Of a stretch of 64,000 bases of DNA, positions 43,443-51,576 are shown piece after piece (the stretch's first letter is position 1; every line of letters starts with the position of its first letter). Below the pieces are notes generated by a model. The model did no database searches and was not told the DNA's origin. It worked only from the letters and a program-made list of their open reading frames with translations. The DNA is taken from contig PMSU01000163.1 in the NCBI GenBank assembly GCA_003168255.1, positions 1 through 64,000 on the forward strand. Reading direction: 5' to 3'. The position numbers and the translations under genes are program-made. This DNA is from Actinomycetota bacterium. GTDB lineage: Bacteria > Actinomycetota > Actinomycetes > Streptosporangiales > Streptosporangiaceae.

Positions 43443-44636
43443 ATGATGACTTCGTTGGCCGGCTCTCCGATCGGCCAGGTGACAACCATCACCGGCTACG
43501 ATCCCCGGTTCCGCGAGTCATACGAGGTGAAGGCTTTCCTGCCAGATGATCTTCCGGACAAGGTTACCCTCCCGAGTTCAACATGGCTCGTACTCAGCGA
43601 GGCCATGGCTGAGCTAGGACGTTTGGACGCAGCAGCCAGCCTGATACTCAATCCGACACTCGTAACCCGGATGGCCACGAGACGTGAGGCGATCGGCACC
43701 TCTGCCCTCGAAGGCACCTTCGCCGCCCTGGCCGAACTGCTGGCGTCTGAAGTACTCCCAGTCTCGGAGGATGGCACGTCGCTGCCTCCCAATGTACGAG
43801 AAGTTAGGAACTACGCCCGAGCTGCCGACCTCGCCTACACCTGGATCGTAGATCGTCACATCACGCTGGGGATGCTAGCTGCGCTGCAGGCTGAGATCGT
43901 TAAGGACACCGACGGTGACGGCCCAGATGCAGGTGCGCTGCGTGAACGGCAAGTGTTCATAGGTGCGAAGGACCGACGACTGGCGGATGCTCGCTTCGTT
44001 CCGCCTCCCCCCGGAGATCACCTCCGGTCAAGTTGTGAGCGTTGGCTTGCTTGGCTCACTGCGCCAGCGCCGAAGGCCAACATCCAGTTGATAGCTCGCA
44101 TAGCCATGGCTCACTATCAACTGGAATCACTCCATCCCTTCAGCGACGGCAACGGTCGAATCGGCCGCCTAGTCTCAATCCTGCAAATGATGCGCGAAGG
44201 GGCCCTCCGCTCACCTGTGCTATCGGTGTCTTCGTGGCTCAAGGACCACGCCGACGCATACCGAGACCATTTGCTTGCTGTCAGCCAAAGCGGCGAGTGG
44301 GCTCCGTGGATAGAATTCTTTGCCACTGCCGTTCGTGAGGAGGCCCGCAGCGGTCATGATCGCATCATGAACCTCCTGGATTTGCGGACAGAGCTTACAC
44401 ATCGAGTGCGCTCCGCTTTCCCTCGAGCCCGAATCGCGCTAGAAATCGCGGAAGATCTCATTGCCTACCCAATACTAACCGTGGCGGATGCTCACTACCG
44501 CTACGGACGCTCGAATCAGGCGAATCGCAACGCTATTGCCGCGTTGGTTGATATCGGCATTCTCGAACCTTACGGTGCAGCTACCTACGATCGCCTTTAC
44601 TGGAATCAGCAAGTCTTCCAGATCGTGGATCACTAG
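43443..44636 (+). CDS. Fic family protein (AMP-transferase type, class II) - island module A
   Basis: 397 residues from ATG at 43443 (another at 43446). The Fic motif HPFSDGNGRIGR is intact (about residues 232-243), so it should move AMP or another nucleotide part onto a target hydroxyl. The inhibitory helix motif (S/T)-x3-E-(G/N) is present as TSALEGTF near residue 81, so the protein can inhibit itself. The C-terminal part (ILTVADAHYRYGRSNQANRN to LVDIGILEPYG) looks like a winged helix. No antitoxin gene is needed for a class II Fic. GC is slightly lower than that of neighbours and codon use less biased, which fits transfer. Confidence 0.9.
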   Translation: MMTSLAGSPIGQVTTITGYDPRFRESYEVKAFLPDDLPDKVTLPSSTWLVLSEAMAELGRLDAAASLILNPTLVTRMATRREAIGTSALEGTFAALAELLASEVLPVSEDGTSLPPNVREVRNYARAADLAYTWIVDRHITLGMLAALQAEIVKDTDGDGPDAGALRERQVFIGAKDRRLADARFVPPPPGDHLRSSCERWLAWLTAPAPKANIQLIARIAMAHYQLESLHPFSDGNGRIGRLVSILQMMREGALRSPVLSVSSWLKDHADAYRDHLLAVSQSGEWAPWIEFFATAVREEARSGHDRIMNLLDLRTELTHRVRSAFPRARIALEIAEDLIAYPILTVADAHYRYGRSNQANRNAIAALVDIGILEPYGAATYDRLYWNQQVFQIVDH

Positions 44637-44753
44637 ATCACCGGTTCAGCAAGATGCACTTCCTCAGCCGGCGAAGCGGGCCAGTTCGGCAGTCACGGCG
44701 GCCACGTCGCAGCCGGCGAACTTGGCACGGGTCACACCACACCGCAACTCCAC

Positions 44754-44980
44754 ATGATCTTCTACCGGGTCGTGGAGGCGGCCGGGTCAAAATCACGTTC
44801 CACCCTGCTCGGCATTCCACGCTGAGCTACCTGCTCAACTCGGGACAGGTGCCCATCGCGATCGTGGCCGCATGGCAGGTCACGCTGACGGCGGCGCGAC
44901 CGCGCTCAAGCACTACATCCGCACCCGTCCGGGCGACCTGGAGGCCGCGGGACGCCATAGCCGAACTGCTCGGCGCGTAG
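44754..44980 (+). pseudogene. C-terminal remnant of a tyrosine integrase
   Basis: Joined frames give FHPARH (the H-x2-R of the catalytic set), STLSYLLNSGQVPIAIVAAW, then a shifted frame ALKHYIRTRPGDLEAAG (the catalytic Tyr) and AIAELLGA before a stop at 44980. The N-terminal 80% is absent and at least one frameshift is present. The stop is 97 bp before att copy 2, which is where an integrase normally ends relative to its attachment site. Confidence 0.7.
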
Positions 44981-45077
44981 AACAGTTGTGAGAAATTGTG
45001 AGATTCCAGCCCTCAAGGGAGGACCATGAGAGGCTCAAGCTGACTCGGAAAGCGACTTTGAACTGGTGTTTCTTCGG

Positions 45078-45118
45078 AGCGGGTGACGAGAATCGAACTC
45101 GCACTATCAGCTTGGGAA
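45078..45118 (-). repeat. Attachment-site copy 2: 3' 41 bp of tRNA-Gly(CCC)
   Basis: Exact duplicate of 48801-48841. It closes module A (Fic plus integrase remnant) and opens module B (ECF sigma). Confidence 0.92.
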
Positions 45119-45203
45119 ACGGTGCGATACCGGCCGGTTGCGGGCCTGGCCTGGGCAAAGCAATGCCCCTGAGTGCCCGTGGTTGACCACTGCTGACCCT
45201 GGC

Positions 45204-45225
45204 TAATTGCACGTTAATTGCACGA
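45204..45225. repeat. Pair of 11-bp direct repeats (arm-type integrase sites, set 2)
   Basis: TAATTGCACGT then TAATTGCACGA, 126 bp from the start of att copy 2, the same distance as in set 1. Nearly all of the about 30 bp around it is shared with set 1, whereas the DNA between core and arm differs. Confidence 0.75.
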
Positions 45226-45441
45226 CGATCTTGCGCTGACGTGCACCGATCGGGCCCCACCGTCGCATGCTCCTCCCTGTCCTCCTCATAGTTATCGTGC
45301 ATCGGGGAGGGGGGTGCGGCCTGCTTGGAGACTGTGAAGGAGGTCTCGCGACCGAACTTGCACGCGGGTTGTGCTCAACCTCGGCCGGGCCGACGGGATT
45401 CATATAGGTAGAGCACCAGGACCGGTCGGCGGGAGGCGCAA

Positions 45442-45996
45442 ATGCAGCTAGTGAGGGACGCGGCGTCTGATCGCCAGTTCGAGGGCTTCGTTGCCGAGGC
45501 GTCGGACGCCCTGTTCCGCACTGGCTACCTGATGACAGGAGATGCCCGGGATGCCGAGGACCTGGTCCAGGAGACCTTTCTGCGGGTAGCCCGGCGGTGG
45601 AACCGGGTGCGGGCGATGGATCATCCGGCAGCGTACGCCCGCCGGATCCTGATCAACCTGGTGCTGCGCGATGGTGACCGCCGGTCACGCGAGAAGGCAG
45701 AACTGGTCCCGGAGGGCGCGTGGATCGATGCTGCGGACCAGGACGCGGCGCATGTGCTGCGGGCAATCGACGACGTCGCGGAGTTCCGCTGGGCGCTGGC
45801 GCAGCTGCCTGCTCGCCAGCGGGCCGTGCTGGTGCTGCGGTACTGGGCCGACCTGCCCGTCGCCGAAGTCGCCGACATCCTGGGCTGCTCCGCCGGGACA
45901 GTCAAGAGCACCGCATCGCGGGCTGCCGCCCGGCTAGCCGAAACCCTCACCCGCGCTGAGGCGGCATCCCAGCCTGCCGCTCCGGGCCAAGAATGA
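45442..45996 (+). CDS. SigE-type ECF sigma factor - island module B
   Basis: 184 residues from ATG at 45442 with GGCGGGAGGCGC before it. Region 2: FEGFVAEASDALFRTGYLM, DARDAEDLVQETFLRVARRW. Region 4: LAQLPARQRAVLVLRYWADL and VAEVADILGCSAGTVKSTAS. This is the layout of small actinobacterial ECF factors with a linked membrane regulator. The gene after it, 13 bp away, is a single-pass membrane protein that could be its anti-sigma factor. Its place in a tRNA-bounded module makes it part of the mobile cargo. Confidence 0.9.
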   Translation: MQLVRDAASDRQFEGFVAEASDALFRTGYLMTGDARDAEDLVQETFLRVARRWNRVRAMDHPAAYARRILINLVLRDGDRRSREKAELVPEGAWIDAADQDAAHVLRAIDDVAEFRWALAQLPARQRAVLVLRYWADLPVAEVADILGCSAGTVKSTASRAAARLAETLTRAEAASQPAAPGQE

Positions 45997-46009
45997 AAGG
46001 ACGGACCTG

Positions 46010-46642
46010 ATGATCACCGACGAACTCGAAAATGAACTCCGCAAGACCTTCGCCAGAGCCGGAGCTGAAAGCGCGATTCCCGACCAGGCCCGCGAGCGGC
46101 TGCTCCAGCACGACTACCTGCCAGGGCGGAGAAACCGGCGACTCATCGTGAGCATCACCGCCGCCGCGGCCGCCGCTGCCCTGGTCCTGGGTCTTAACCT
46201 GTCCGGCGTGTTCGGCTCTGTGCCAGCGCACCACATGGGCACGATCCGGACCGCGGCATTCACGCTCGTCAGCAACGCCGATGGCACCGCTACCCTGACC
46301 CTCAAGCCGCAGGAGCTATTCGAGCCCGGCACCCTGCAAAGCGACCTGGCGAAAGCTGGCATCCCGGCCAGGGTCACGGTAGGCAGCTTCTGCTCCTCCG
46401 ATCCGACGCCCGCCGGTTTCTCGCAGGCCGTGTCCATCCCGATCCAGCCTGGCCAGGGCATGACCGTGACGATCAATCCCGCAGCGATACCAGCTGGGAC
46501 CGAGCTGAGCTTCGGCACCTTCCAGCTCGCGAGCAACCTGGAGACGACGGCTGCGCTTATCGACACCGGCTCCTACACCTGCACCAGCACCGCACCCACC
46601 ACTCTCCCGACCGGCGGTGCGCTGTTGCACTGGCGGAAATGA
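46010..46642 (+). CDS. Single-pass membrane protein, probable partner of the ECF sigma factor
   Basis: 210 residues from ATG at 46010 (GAAAGGACGG upstream). N-terminal cytoplasmic part of about 45 residues (ELENELRKTFARAGAESAIP), one membrane helix (SITAAAAAAALVLGLNLSGVF), and an extracytoplasmic domain of about 130 residues with two Cys. The position 13 bp behind a sigma factor and the topology fit an anti-sigma factor. The cytoplasmic part lacks the H-x3-C-x2-C zinc motif, so it is not a ZAS protein. Sensing role is inference. Confidence 0.7.
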   Translation: MITDELENELRKTFARAGAESAIPDQARERLLQHDYLPGRRNRRLIVSITAAAAAAALVLGLNLSGVFGSVPAHHMGTIRTAAFTLVSNADGTATLTLKPQELFEPGTLQSDLAKAGIPARVTVGSFCSSDPTPAGFSQAVSIPIQPGQGMTVTINPAAIPAGTELSFGTFQLASNLETTAALIDTGSYTCTSTAPTTLPTGGALLHWRK

Positions 46643-46669
46643 CGTACTGCTACTAGTAAGCGATCCTGT

Positions 46670-46711
46670 CCTGGCCCGGGCCTGGCACTGACAATGCCGA
46701 CCCGGGCCAGG
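46670..46711. terminator. Hairpin terminator of the sigma/membrane operon
   Basis: CCTGGCCCGGG (46670-46680) and CCCGGGCCAGG (46701-46711), perfect 11-bp arms and 20-base loop, followed by GTCTGCTG. It closes module B just before att copy 3. Confidence 0.75.
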
Positions 46712-46808
46712 GTCTGCTGCAGCCCGGCGCGGGTGGCAAGCCGAATGGGGAGGTCGGATCAACAATGCGCCCGACTGGGACGGCGCGGACGCGCCCGGCA
46801 TGGCTGGG

Positions 46809-46849
46809 AGCGGGTGACGAGAATCGAACTCGCACTGTCAGCTTGGGAA
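46809..46849 (-). repeat. Attachment-site copy 3: 3' 41 bp of tRNA-Gly(CCC) with one change
   Basis: Identical to 48801-48841 except one base (CACTGTCAG for CACTATCAG). It separates module B from module C (HipBA). Confidence 0.9.
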
Positions 46850-46950
46850 GTCACTGCCAGTCCAGGCCGATCACCTGCGGCAGCGCTGAACTGGGCCGGA
46901 GCAAGAGCTTCCCCGTGAGTCACCGTGGATCCCCGTGATCACTCGTCCTG

Positions 46951-46972
46951 ACGGGCACGTAACGGGCACGCT
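46951..46972. repeat. Pair of 11-bp direct repeats (arm-type sites, set 3, different sequence)
   Basis: ACGGGCACGTA then ACGGGCACGCT. The period (11 bp) and position (142 bp from the att start) resemble sets 1 and 2, but the sequence differs, suggesting an integrase with another arm specificity. Confidence 0.6.
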
Positions 46973-47029
46973 CCCTCGCCTGCTATCGAGGGCAACCCGT
47001 CGAACCGAGCCTCATCTGGGCTACGGGAG

Positions 47030-47099
47030 TGTGGGGATTTTCGCACAGGACGCGATGTGGAGATATTCTCACATCAAACGATGTGGGGATTTCCTCACG
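47030..47099. promoter_or_regulatory. Three HipB-type operators at a 26-bp period
   Basis: 18-bp sites begin at 47030, 47056 and 47082: TGTGGGGATTTTCGCACA, TGTGGAGATATTCTCACA and TGTGGGGATTTCCTCACG. The middle one is nearly a perfect palindrome, and all fit TGTG-N10-CACA. Starts are exactly 26 bp apart. The last ends 18 bases before the HipB start. HipB-like proteins bind several palindromes upstream of their operon and repress it. Confidence 0.85.
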
Positions 47100-47117
47100 T
47101 AGACCGGAGTGGTGGCC

Positions 47118-47381
47118 ATGGCCCGCAAGACGATCGAGGTGCGCAAGCCACGCGACATCGGCGACGCGATCCGCGTCGTGCGCGAGGCACGCGGCATCTC
47201 ACAGGAGGAACTAGCACTGGCGAACGCCTACGACAGGTTCTACCTCAACAGACTGGAGGCAGGCCGGAGCACGGTGTACATCACCCGCCTCCTGCGCACG
47301 CTGAAGTCGCTCGGCATCACCCTCAGCGTCACGTTCGACACCGGTGAGTCCGTCGCTGGCAAAGGCCCCTCTGATGCCTGA
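47118..47381 (+). CDS. HipB-like antitoxin - island module C
   Basis: 87 residues from ATG at 47118 (GGAGTGGTGGCC before it). A GTG 9 bases earlier is possible. It has an XRE-type helix-turn-helix: IGDAIRVVREARGISQEELA, AYDRFYLNRLEAGRSTVYIT and RLLRTLKSLGITLSV. It should bind the three operators and the HipA toxin. It overlaps hipA by 8 bases. Confidence 0.85.
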   Translation: MARKTIEVRKPRDIGDAIRVVREARGISQEELALANAYDRFYLNRLEAGRSTVYITRLLRTLKSLGITLSVTFDTGESVAGKGPSDA

Positions 47382-48672
47382 CAGGCTAGAGGTGCGTCTC
47401 CACGACGAGCAGGTCGGCTGGATTACCAGAGGCTCCCGGCGGGAGCGCATCGAGTTCGAGTGGGTTGAGGACTACCCCCCCGGACCCGTCACTCTGACGG
47501 AGTCGTTCGGGTCTGTTCGGTCGAAGGCGCCGTCGGCTGAAGCGAGTAGTTTCTTCGGGGGATACGCGCTTGAGGGCCGTCAACGCGAGCGGCTTACTGT
47601 GCGTCGCGGCATCAGCAACCCGACGGATCTGTACGCGATGCTCCGCGAGTTCGGAAGTTCGATCGCCGGCGCCGTGACGATAAGCGACCCAGACGTTGCG
47701 AGCCGGACGCAGCCGCGCTACGAGCCGATCAGTGACGGCGAGATCATTCAGCGCCTCCGCCGGGCCGCGAATGACGGCGACCTCGGCTCCGATGATCAGA
47801 GTCGCTCAATGCTCGCTGGCTACCAGCCGAAGCTGCTGCTCGCCCGGTTCGACGGTAAATGGCACCTTCCCCGCGGCCGCGCGCACTCCACCCACATCCT
47901 CAAGCCGAGACTTCCGGGACGCCGCGACGCGCTCGCCAGGGAGCACTACGGCCACGCACTAGCCGCAGAACTCGGGCTCGCGCGCTACCGAACGGAACTC
48001 GTCGGCAACGGGGCCAACCAGTACCTGGTCATCGAGCGCTACGACCGGGCTGTCAACGGCGAGACCGTTTCGCTGATCCACCAGGAAGACGCTGCACAGG
48101 CACTCGGTCTCGACTGGGTCGATGACCACGCGAAGTTTCAGGACCCTGGTGCGCCGCGTGACTCCCATCGCCCGAGCGCATACCGGATCGCCGAGCTCCT
48201 CGGCTCGCTTCAGGGAGAGGGCAAGCCGGTCGCTGACTTCCTGCGCAGGCTCACATTCACCGTGCTCTTGGGCGATAACGACGCCCACGCGAAAAACTTG
48301 GCCATCTTGCACCTTCCCGGCCGCAGCGTGCTCGCTGACGTATACGACGCGGTCCCGAATCTCTTCCAGGACGGCCGGATCGACTACAACCTCGCGCTCG
48401 CCATCGACGGGAGCTTCGACCACCGGCGCATCAGCGCTGCGCATCTCATCCACGAAGCCGAGCGGTGGAACGCGCTCGGCACCGGCGAAGCAGAGCAGAT
48501 CGTCACCGCGACTGTGGCCGACTTCGCGAAGGCGCTCGACCGTGTAACAGTCCCGCCAGGCGTCCCCGCACTGGCCAGGACACAACTCGCATGGAACGTC
48601 GAGCGATTGCAGGCGGGCTTGGAGATCAACGAGCGACCGAGCGGGTACCGTCGTCGACGCAGTCGTCCTTGA
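47374..48672 (+). CDS. HipA-like serine/threonine kinase toxin - island module C
   Basis: 432 residues from ATG at 47374, which lies inside the last codons of hipB. N-terminal subdomain: RLEVRLHDEQVGWI, then ASSFFGGYALEGRQRERL. The ATP-binding/autophosphorylated loop is SMLAGYQPKLLLAR. The catalytic loop is LLGDNDAHAKNLAIL and the metal-binding segment DVYDAVPN. E. coli HipA phosphorylates GltX and brings dormancy. The target here is unknown. The gene ends 128 bp before the tRNA. Confidence 0.88.
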   Translation: MPDRLEVRLHDEQVGWITRGSRRERIEFEWVEDYPPGPVTLTESFGSVRSKAPSAEASSFFGGYALEGRQRERLTVRRGISNPTDLYAMLREFGSSIAGAVTISDPDVASRTQPRYEPISDGEIIQRLRRAANDGDLGSDDQSRSMLAGYQPKLLLARFDGKWHLPRGRAHSTHILKPRLPGRRDALAREHYGHALAAELGLARYRTELVGNGANQYLVIERYDRAVNGETVSLIHQEDAAQALGLDWVDDHAKFQDPGAPRDSHRPSAYRIAELLGSLQGEGKPVADFLRRLTFTVLLGDNDAHAKNLAILHLPGRSVLADVYDAVPNLFQDGRIDYNLALAIDGSFDHRRISAAHLIHEAERWNALGTGEAEQIVTATVADFAKALDRVTVPPGVPALARTQLAWNVERLQAGLEINERPSGYRRRRSRP

Positions 48673-48800
48673 TCCCAAGTGCACCGGCCAGCCCGGTGAT
48701 CGTCACGGCGTGCCTGACTAGGACGCGGCCTCGCCACCCCTTGATGATCAAGGAATCAAGACTCGCGATAGGGGCCTGACCAGGCAACTCAGGTACTCGG

Positions 48801-48841
48801 AGCGGGTGACGAGAATCGAACTCGCACTATCAGCTTGGGAA
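48801..48841 (-). other. Original attachment site within tRNA-Gly(CCC)
   Basis: The part of the tRNA from anticodon loop to 3' end that is duplicated three times in the island. Integration restores a whole tRNA at this end, so the gene keeps working. Confidence 0.85.
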
Positions 48842-48871
48842 GCTGATGTTCTGCCATTGAACTACACCCGC
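48801..48871 (-). tRNA. tRNA-Gly, anticodon CCC
   Basis: 71 bases on the minus strand, without encoded CCA. Acceptor stem GCGGGTG with CACCCGC, discriminator T. The anticodon loop is TTCCCAA (anticodon CCC) between TCAGC and GCTGA. The T-arm has GTTCGATTC. It reads GGG codons. Its 3' 41 bases recur at 43049, 45078 and 46809, so it is the target of the integrations and the only complete copy. Confidence 0.97.
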
Positions 48872-48962
48872 GCGCCGGGCCGTCCCCGGCCAGATGACCG
48901 GTCACGGCACCGCAATGCTGTGTTCGCCCCGGACATCGTACCGGAACCGGTAGGTTGCCAGC

Positions 48963-49538
48963 GTGCTCCTCTCTGACCGCGACATCAGGGCCGAGATCGA
49001 GTCGGGCCGGGTCAAGCTCGACCCTTACTCTGCCGAACTCGTCCAGCCGTCAAGCATCGACGTCCGGCTAGACCGGTACTTCCGGGTGTTCGAGAACCAT
49101 CGGTACCCGCACATCGACCCGGCGGTCGAGCAGGCGGACCTGACCCGACTGGTGGAGACCAAGGGCGATGAGCCTTTCGTGCTGCACCCGAACGAGTTCG
49201 TCCTGGGCTCCACCTTTGAAGTCGTCACGCTTCCAGCCGATATTGCCGGTCGGCTAGAAGGGAAAAGCAGTCTCGGCAGGCTGGGGCTGCTCACCCACTC
49301 CACGGCCGGCTGGATCGACCCGGGATTCTCCGGCCACGTGACGCTTGAGCTGTCCAACGTGGCCACGCTGCCGATCAAGCTGTGGCCGGGCATGAAGATC
49401 GGCCAGCTGTGCCTGTTCCGGACCAGTTCGCCGGCCGAGCATCCCTACGGCTCGGATGTGTACGGCTCCAGGTACCAGGATCAGCGGGGCCCGACACCGT
49501 CGCGGTCGTACCTGAACTTCTACCGCTCCCCGGTCTAG
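48963..49538 (+). CDS. dcd: dCTP deaminase
   Basis: 191 residues from GTG at 48963. It deaminates dCTP to dUTP. In some actinobacteria the same enzyme goes on to dUMP. Motifs: [55 protein letters not shown], then [22 protein letters not shown] with the catalytic Glu, and SPAEHPYGS. The C-terminal [18 protein letters not shown] is as in family members. It is adjacent to the tRNA-Gly but reads the other way. Confidence 0.95.
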   Translation: MLLSDRDIRAEIESGRVKLDPYSAELVQPSSIDVRLDRYFRVFENHRYPHIDPAVEQADLTRLVETKGDEPFVLHPNEFVLGSTFEVVTLPADIAGRLEGKSSLGRLGLLTHSTAGWIDPGFSGHVTLELSNVATLPIKLWPGMKIGQLCLFRTSSPAEHPYGSDVYGSRYQDQRGPTPSRSYLNFYRSPV

Positions 49539-49585
49539 ACAGGGCCTAGGGGCTACCGGGTCAGCGAATTCTGCCCTAGCGTGTT

Positions 49586-49614
49586 GTTACCTCCGGGTAC
49601 AACCGGGAAGTAAC
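49586..49614. promoter_or_regulatory. Imperfect inverted repeat before an acyl-CoA dehydrogenase gene
   Basis: GTTACCTCCGGG and CCGGGAAGTAAC, complementary except for two positions, 5 bases between. It is about 40 bases before the gene start. Probably the operator of a fatty-acid-type repressor. Confidence 0.5.
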
Positions 49615-49653
49615 TTGGGGGCAGGTAGAGTCGCGCCGCCGAGGAGGGCCACC

Positions 49654-51570
49654 ATGACACACGTCGATGAACGCCAGGCAAGGAAGGTGGCCGAGGACGC
49701 CAGGGAAACCACCTGGGTCCAGCCGAGCTTCGGCAAGCAGCTCTTCCTCGGCGACCTCCAGCTTGACCTCATTCACCCGCACCCGCAGCCGACCGACGAG
49801 GCCCGCCAGCGCGGCGAGGAGTTCTGCGCCCGGATGCTCGAGTTCGCCGAGACTCACATCGACGGCGCGCTCATCGAGCGCGAATCCCGTATCCCGGACG
49901 AGACCATCAAGGGTCTTGCCGCCCTTGGCGCGTTCGGCATGAAAATAGCCCCCGAATACGGCGGCCTCGGCCTCTCTCAGCTGTACTACAACCGGGCCCT
50001 GATGATCGCCGGATCGGCCTCGGCCGCGGTAGGCGCGCTGCTGTCCGCGCATCAGTCCATCGGCGTGCCGCAGCCGGTGAAGCTGTTCGGCACCGATGAT
50101 CAGAAGCAGCGGTTCCTGCCGAGGTGCGCGCGCGGCGAGGTCAGCGCGTTCCTGCTCACCGAGCCCGACGTCGGCTCCGACCCGGCCCGCCTGCGCACCA
50201 CCGCCACCCCCAGCGCCGACGGCAGCGAGTACGTGATGGACGGCGTCAAGCTGTGGACCACCAACGGGGTCATCGCCGGCCTGCTGATCGTGATGGCCAG
50301 GGTGCCCAAGAGCGAAGGCCACCGGGGCGGCATCAGCGCGTTCGTGGTGGAGGCCGAGGCACCGGGCGTGACGGTCGAGAACCGCAATGCCTTCATGGGC
50401 CTGCGCGGCATCGAGAACGGCGTCACCAGGTTCTACCAGGTGAAGGTGCCGGCCGAGAACCTGATCGGCAAGGAGGGCCAGGGCCTGAAGATCGCCCTCA
50501 CCACCCTGAACACCGGCCGCCTCTCGCTGCCGGCCAGCTGCGCGGCGGCCGCGAAATGGTCCCTCAAGATCGCCAGGGAGTGGTCCAGGGAACGCGTTCA
50601 GTGGGGCCGCCCGGTTGGCGAGCATGAGGCGGTAGCGAAGAAGATCGCGTTCATCGCGGCGACCGCCTACGCGCTGGAGGCCATGGTCGACCTGTCCAGC
50701 CAGATGGCCGACGACAAGCGCCGCGACATCCGGATCGAGGCTGCGCTCGCCAAACTGTTCTGCTCGGAGATGGGCTACAAGGTCGCCGACGAGCTGGTGC
50801 AGATCCGCGGCGGCCGCGGTTACGAGACAGCCGAGTCGCTCGCCGCCAGGGGCGAGCGCGGCGTGCCCGCGGAGCAGGTGCTCCGCGACATGCGGATCAA
50901 CAGGATCTTCGAGGGTTCCTCCGAGATCATGCAGCTGTTCATCGCCAGGGAGGCGGTGGACGCGCACCTGACCGCGGCCGGCCAGCTGATCGAGCCCGGC
51001 GCGCTCCCGGTCAAGGCCCGCGCGGCCGCCAAGGCCGGCGGCTTCTACGCCAAATGGCTGCCTACCCTCGTCACCGGCCAGGGCTCACTGCCCACCTCGT
51101 ACAAGGAATTCGGCGTGCTGGCGTCGCACCTGCGCTACGTGGAGCGGACCAGCCGCAAGCTGGCGCGCGAGACGTTCTACGCGATGGCGCGCTGGCAGGG
51201 CAAGCTGGAGCGCAAGCAGGGCTTCCTCGGCCGGATCGTAGACATCGGCGCCGAGCTCTTCGCCATGAGCGCGACCTGCGTCCGGGCCCAGATGGATGCC
51301 GCCGAGGGGGCAGGCTCACCGCGCGGCGAGAACGCGATCGAGCTCGCCGACGCATTCTGCGGGCAGTCCAGGCTGCGCGTCGACGAGCTGCTGCACCAGC
51401 TCTGGCACAACACCGATGCCACCGACGCCAAGCTGGCCAGCCGCGTCCTGGCGGACCGCTACACCTGGCTGGAGGAAGGGATCGTCGACCCGTCCACGCC
51501 AGGCCCGTGGATCGCCCCGGCCGAGCCCGGGCCGTCCGAGCACGAGAATGTGCACCGCCGCCCCGGCTGA
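49654..51570 (+). CDS. Acyl-CoA dehydrogenase, large with C-terminal extension
   Basis: 638 residues from ATG at 49654 (CCGAGGAGGGCC upstream). The dehydrogenase core is residues about 60-430: GAFGMKIAPEYGGLGLSQLYY, LLTEPDVGSDPARLRTTA, KLWTTNGVIAGLL, GRPVGEHEAVAKKIAFIA, RGGRGYETAESLAARGERG and RINRIFEGSSEIMQLFIARE (E-G-S-S-E holds the usual catalytic Glu region). About 200 helical residues follow, as in very-long-chain and some mycobacterial enzymes. FAD-dependent beta-oxidation step. Chain length is unknown. Confidence 0.93.
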   Translation: MTHVDERQARKVAEDARETTWVQPSFGKQLFLGDLQLDLIHPHPQPTDEARQRGEEFCARMLEFAETHIDGALIERESRIPDETIKGLAALGAFGMKIAPEYGGLGLSQLYYNRALMIAGSASAAVGALLSAHQSIGVPQPVKLFGTDDQKQRFLPRCARGEVSAFLLTEPDVGSDPARLRTTATPSADGSEYVMDGVKLWTTNGVIAGLLIVMARVPKSEGHRGGISAFVVEAEAPGVTVENRNAFMGLRGIENGVTRFYQVKVPAENLIGKEGQGLKIALTTLNTGRLSLPASCAAAAKWSLKIAREWSRERVQWGRPVGEHEAVAKKIAFIAATAYALEAMVDLSSQMADDKRRDIRIEAALAKLFCSEMGYKVADELVQIRGGRGYETAESLAARGERGVPAEQVLRDMRINRIFEGSSEIMQLFIAREAVDAHLTAAGQLIEPGALPVKARAAAKAGGFYAKWLPTLVTGQGSLPTSYKEFGVLASHLRYVERTSRKLARETFYAMARWQGKLERKQGFLGRIVDIGAELFAMSATCVRAQMDAAEGAGSPRGENAIELADAFCGQSRLRVDELLHQLWHNTDATDAKLASRVLADRYTWLEEGIVDPSTPGPWIAPAEPGPSEHENVHRRPG

Positions 51571-51576
51571 CGGCGG

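Noticed and set aside
44638-44755. Possible tail of another protein on the minus strand (ends ELARFAG)
   Set aside because: It is only about 28 residues without a start. Too little to call, though it may be another remnant in module A.
43049-46849. Extra tRNA-Gly genes at the att copies
   Set aside because: Only the 3' part from the anticodon loop is present, and the 5' half is missing in all three.
49576-50967. 463-residue minus-strand frame opposite the acyl-CoA dehydrogenase
   Set aside because: Composition is typical of an antisense frame of an actinobacterial gene.
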